A DNA stretch of 15,831 bases from JACMMS01 sp043758775 (GTDB lineage: Bacteria > Pseudomonadota > Gammaproteobacteria > Burkholderiales > Methylophilaceae), in the NCBI GenBank assembly GCA_043758775.1, contig JAYVMU010000092.1, positions 1-15,831 of the forward strand, given 5' to 3'. The notes below the pieces were generated by a model, which was not told the DNA's origin, made no database searches, and worked only from the letters and a program-made list of their open reading frames with translations. The position numbers and the translations under genes are program-made. This document shows, piece by piece, positions 13,587-15,831 of the stretch (the stretch's first letter is position 1; every line of letters begins with the position of its first letter).

Positions 13587-15674
13587 GCTCGTCAAACCCC
13601 TATTAATCGTTATCGTAATATCGGTATTTCTGCGCACATTGATGCAGGTAAAACTACAACTACTGAGCGTATTCTTTTTTACACTGGCGTAAACCATAAG
13701 ATTGGTGAGGTGCATGATGGCGCCGCAACGATGGACTGGATGGAGCAAGAGCAAGAACGCGGTATTACTATTACTTCTGCTGCTACTACCTGTTTCTGGA
13801 AAGGTATGGCAGGTCAGTTCGACCAACATCGTATTAACATTATTGATACCCCGGGTCACGTAGACTTCACCATTGAGGTTGAGCGTTCTATGCGTGTGCT
13901 AGATGGCGCGTGCATGGTGTACTGTGCAGTAGGTGGTGTGCAGCCACAGTCTGAAACAGTTTGGCGTCAAGCCAATAAATATAAAGTGCCGCGTTTAGCG
14001 TTCGTGAATAAAATGGACCGCGCTGGTGCTAACTTCTTCAAAGTGTACGATCAAATGCGTGCACGTCTTAAAGCGAATCCTGTGCCTTTGCAAGTGCCAA
14101 TCGGCGCTGAAGAAAAGTTCGAAGGCGTTGTTGATTTAATCAAAATGAAAGCTATCTATTGGGATGAAGCATCTCAAGGTATGAAGTTTGATTACCGCGA
14201 GATTCCTGCTGAGCTTAAAGCTGAGTGTGATAAATGGCGTGAAAATATGGTAGAAGCTGCGGCTGAAGCAAATGAAGAGCTGATGAATAAATACCTTGAA
14301 GAAGGTGATTTGTCTGAAGCTGACATTCTTCTAGGTTTGCGTACACGTACTATTGCTTCTGAAATTGTGCCAATGATGTGTGGCTCAGCTTTCAAAAACA
14401 AAGGTGTGCAAGCGATGTTGGATAAGGTGATTGAACTTATGCCAGCACCAACTGATATTCCGCCAACTAAAGCTCAAGATGGAGATGGTAACGAAATTCG
14501 TTTGCAAGCTTCAGATGAAGAGAAATTCTCAGCATTAGCATTCAAGATCATGACCGATCCGTTTGTGGGTCAATTGATTTTCTTCCGCGTATATTCTGGC
14601 GTGGTGAATGCAGGTGATACGGTTTATAACCCAATCAAAGGCAAAAAAGAGCGTATTGGCCGTATCGTGCAAATGCATGCGAATAATCGCGTGCCATTAG
14701 AAGAGGTGCGTGCGGGTGATATTGCCGCGGCTGTAGGCTTGAAAGATGCGACTACAGGTGACACTTTATGCGCACTAGGTTCTGAAATTATCTTAGAGCG
14801 TATGATATTCCCTGAGCCAGTGATTCACGTTGCGGTTGAGCCGAAAACTAAAGCCGACCAAGAAAAAATGGGTGTTGCTTTAAATCGCTTGGCGCAAGAA
14901 GATCCTTCATTCCGTGTTAAAACCGATGAAGAAACTAACCAAACTATTATTTCTGGTATGGGCGAGTTGCACTTGGAAATTCTAGTGGACCGTATGAAAC
15001 GTGAGTTTGGCGTTGAAGCTAACGTTGGTGCTCCGCAAGTTGCTTACCGTGAAGCGATTAAGAAAAAAGTTGAAGTTGAAGGTAAGTTCGTTAAGCAATC
15101 TGGCGGTAAAGGTCAGTACGGTCACGTATGGCTAATCATGGAGCCGAATGAGCAAGGCAAAGGCTTTGAATTCATCGACAATATTAAGGGCGGTACAGTG
15201 CCGCGTGAGTTCATCCCTGCGGTTGAAAAAGGCTTACGTGAGACCATACCGGCTGGTGTTTTGGCTGGCTTCCCGGTAGTTGACGTTAAGGTGACATTGT
15301 TTGATGGTTCATACCATGATGTTGACTCGAACGAAAACGCGTTCAAAATGGCCGCTTCTATCGGCTTTAAGGACGGTATGCGCAAAGCGGATCCAATCTT
15401 GCTTGAGCCTATGATGTCCGTTGAGGTTGAAACGCCTGAAGAATACATGGGTGATGTGATGGGCGATTTATCATCACGCCGTGGCATGATTCAAGGTATG
15501 GAAGATAATGCTTCTGGTAAGGTAATTCGCGCTGAAGTGCCGTTAGCTGAAATGTTCGGCTATTCAACTGTTGTGCGTTCATTGTCACAAGGTCGCGCTA
15601 GTTACAGCATGGAATTTAAGCATTACACAGAAGCACCAAGAAACGTGGCAGACGCTATTATTAACAAGAAATAG
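13584..15674 (+). CDS. fusA: Elongation factor G
   Basis: EF-G is the GTPase that drives tRNA-mRNA translocation and, with RRF, ribosome recycling. The 696-residue protein is of normal length (704 in E. coli). The G domain shows the P-loop AHIDAGKT at 17-24, the RGITITSAAT switch I motif, DTPGHVDF from residue 88, NKMD at 142-145, and CGSAFKNKG as G5. Domain IV contains YREAIKKKVEVEGKFVKQSGGKGQYGHV. The C-terminal part ends in the typical YSMEFKHYTEAP. Translation begins at GTG. The gene lies between rpsG and tuf, as in str operons, but the spacer before it holds its own regulatory-looking elements, so expression may be partly independent of rpsL-rpsG. Confidence 0.98.
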   Translation: MARQTPINRYRNIGISAHIDAGKTTTTERILFYTGVNHKIGEVHDGAATMDWMEQEQERGITITSAATTCFWKGMAGQFDQHRINIIDTPGHVDFTIEVERSMRVLDGACMVYCAVGGVQPQSETVWRQANKYKVPRLAFVNKMDRAGANFFKVYDQMRARLKANPVPLQVPIGAEEKFEGVVDLIKMKAIYWDEASQGMKFDYREIPAELKAECDKWRENMVEAAAEANEELMNKYLEEGDLSEADILLGLRTRTIASEIVPMMCGSAFKNKGVQAMLDKVIELMPAPTDIPPTKAQDGDGNEIRLQASDEEKFSALAFKIMTDPFVGQLIFFRVYSGVVNAGDTVYNPIKGKKERIGRIVQMHANNRVPLEEVRAGDIAAAVGLKDATTGDTLCALGSEIILERMIFPEPVIHVAVEPKTKADQEKMGVALNRLAQEDPSFRVKTDEETNQTIISGMGELHLEILVDRMKREFGVEANVGAPQVAYREAIKKKVEVEGKFVKQSGGKGQYGHVWLIMEPNEQGKGFEFIDNIKGGTVPREFIPAVEKGLRETIPAGVLAGFPVVDVKVTLFDGSYHDVDSNENAFKMAASIGFKDGMRKADPILLEPMMSVEVETPEEYMGDVMGDLSSRRGMIQGMEDNASGKVIRAEVPLAEMFGYSTVVRSLSQGRASYSMEFKHYTEAPRNVADAIINKK

Positions 15675-15732
15675 CTCAACAAAAAAATATTTTTTAAAAT
15701 TTAGTATTTAAGTTTAGATTAAGGAAAACATC

Positions 15733-15831
15733 ATGGCAAAAGGTAAATTCGAGCGGACGAAGCCGCACGTCAACGTTGGCACGATTGGCCACGTGGATCA
15801 CGGTAAGACCACATTAACAGCAGCGATCACC
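15733..15831 (+). CDS. tuf: Elongation factor Tu, 5' end (second copy, partial)
   Basis: The first 33 codons of a second EF-Tu gene run to the window edge. The visible protein starts MAKGKFERTKPHVNVGTIGH and continues VDHGKTTLTAAIT, which contains the GHVDHGKT P-loop that binds GTP. AAGGA (15721-15725) lies seven bases before the ATG, and 58 A/T-rich bases separate it from fusA. This is the tufA-like copy of the str operon. Codons 7-20 (CGG ACG AAG CCG CAC GTC and onward) are clearly richer in G and C than neighbouring genes, which favour CGT and A/T-ending codons. Confidence 0.97.
   Translation, partial: MAKGKFERTKPHVNVGTIGHVDHGKTTLTAAIT

Noticed and set aside
13557..13859. 100-residue open frame on the minus strand over the fusA start
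   Set aside because: An antisense shadow of the conserved EF-G N-terminus; no independent evidence of a gene.
15682..15695. Palindrome AAAAAATATTTTTT between fusA and tuf
   Set aside because: Low-complexity A/T sequence gives such palindromes easily; no GC stem for a terminator.
1..15831. Search for mobile elements, CRISPR arrays, toxin-antitoxin or defence genes
   Set aside because: All coding space is taken by intact core genes and no spacer holds transposase remnants or regular repeats.

Overview
The window is a core housekeeping region of a proteobacterium: the transcription and translation cluster tuf(end) - tRNA-Trp - secE - nusG - rplK - rplA - rplJ - rplL - rpoB - rpoC - rpsL - rpsG - fusA - tuf(start). 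Every gene is on the + strand and looks intact, apart from the two tuf genes cut by the window edges. Gene order, protein sequences, the TTG start of rplJ and the moderate-to-low GC content suggest a betaproteobacterium. A methylotroph of the Methylophilales (Methylotenera/Methylophilus type) is my best guess, but it rests on recognition and not on a search.

Layout. Bases 1-98 are the last codons of one EF-Tu gene. A long hairpin and tRNA-Trp(CCA) follow, then secE-nusG, with nusG starting directly after the secE stop. Next come L11-L1 (with a likely L1 autoregulatory site), a 339-base structured leader, L10-L7/L12, a 190-base structured spacer, and the very large rpoB-rpoC pair. A 209-base spacer after rpoC carries the best sigma-70 promoter in the window and leads into the str-type genes rpsL, rpsG and fusA. 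The window ends in the first 33 codons of a second tuf gene.

How the genes work together. SecE belongs to the protein-export channel. NusG, beta and beta-prime belong to transcription. S12, S7, L1, L10, L11 and L7/L12 belong to the ribosome. EF-G and EF-Tu act at the GTPase centre built partly by L10, L11 and L7/L12. The order is classical, so I see no new protein system, mobile element, CRISPR array or broken gene.

The interest lies in the non-coding spacers, nearly all of which contain strong predicted RNA structure. There are hairpins after tuf, four helices in the L10 leader, and an attenuator-like hairpin plus an 18-pair helix (possible RNase III site) between rplL and rpoB. Before rpsL, a promoter fires into a 5'-terminal hairpin, with alternative pairings that depend on where transcription began. 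Before fusA there is an rrn-like boxB/boxA arrangement. These were paired by eye and need covariation or experimental support.
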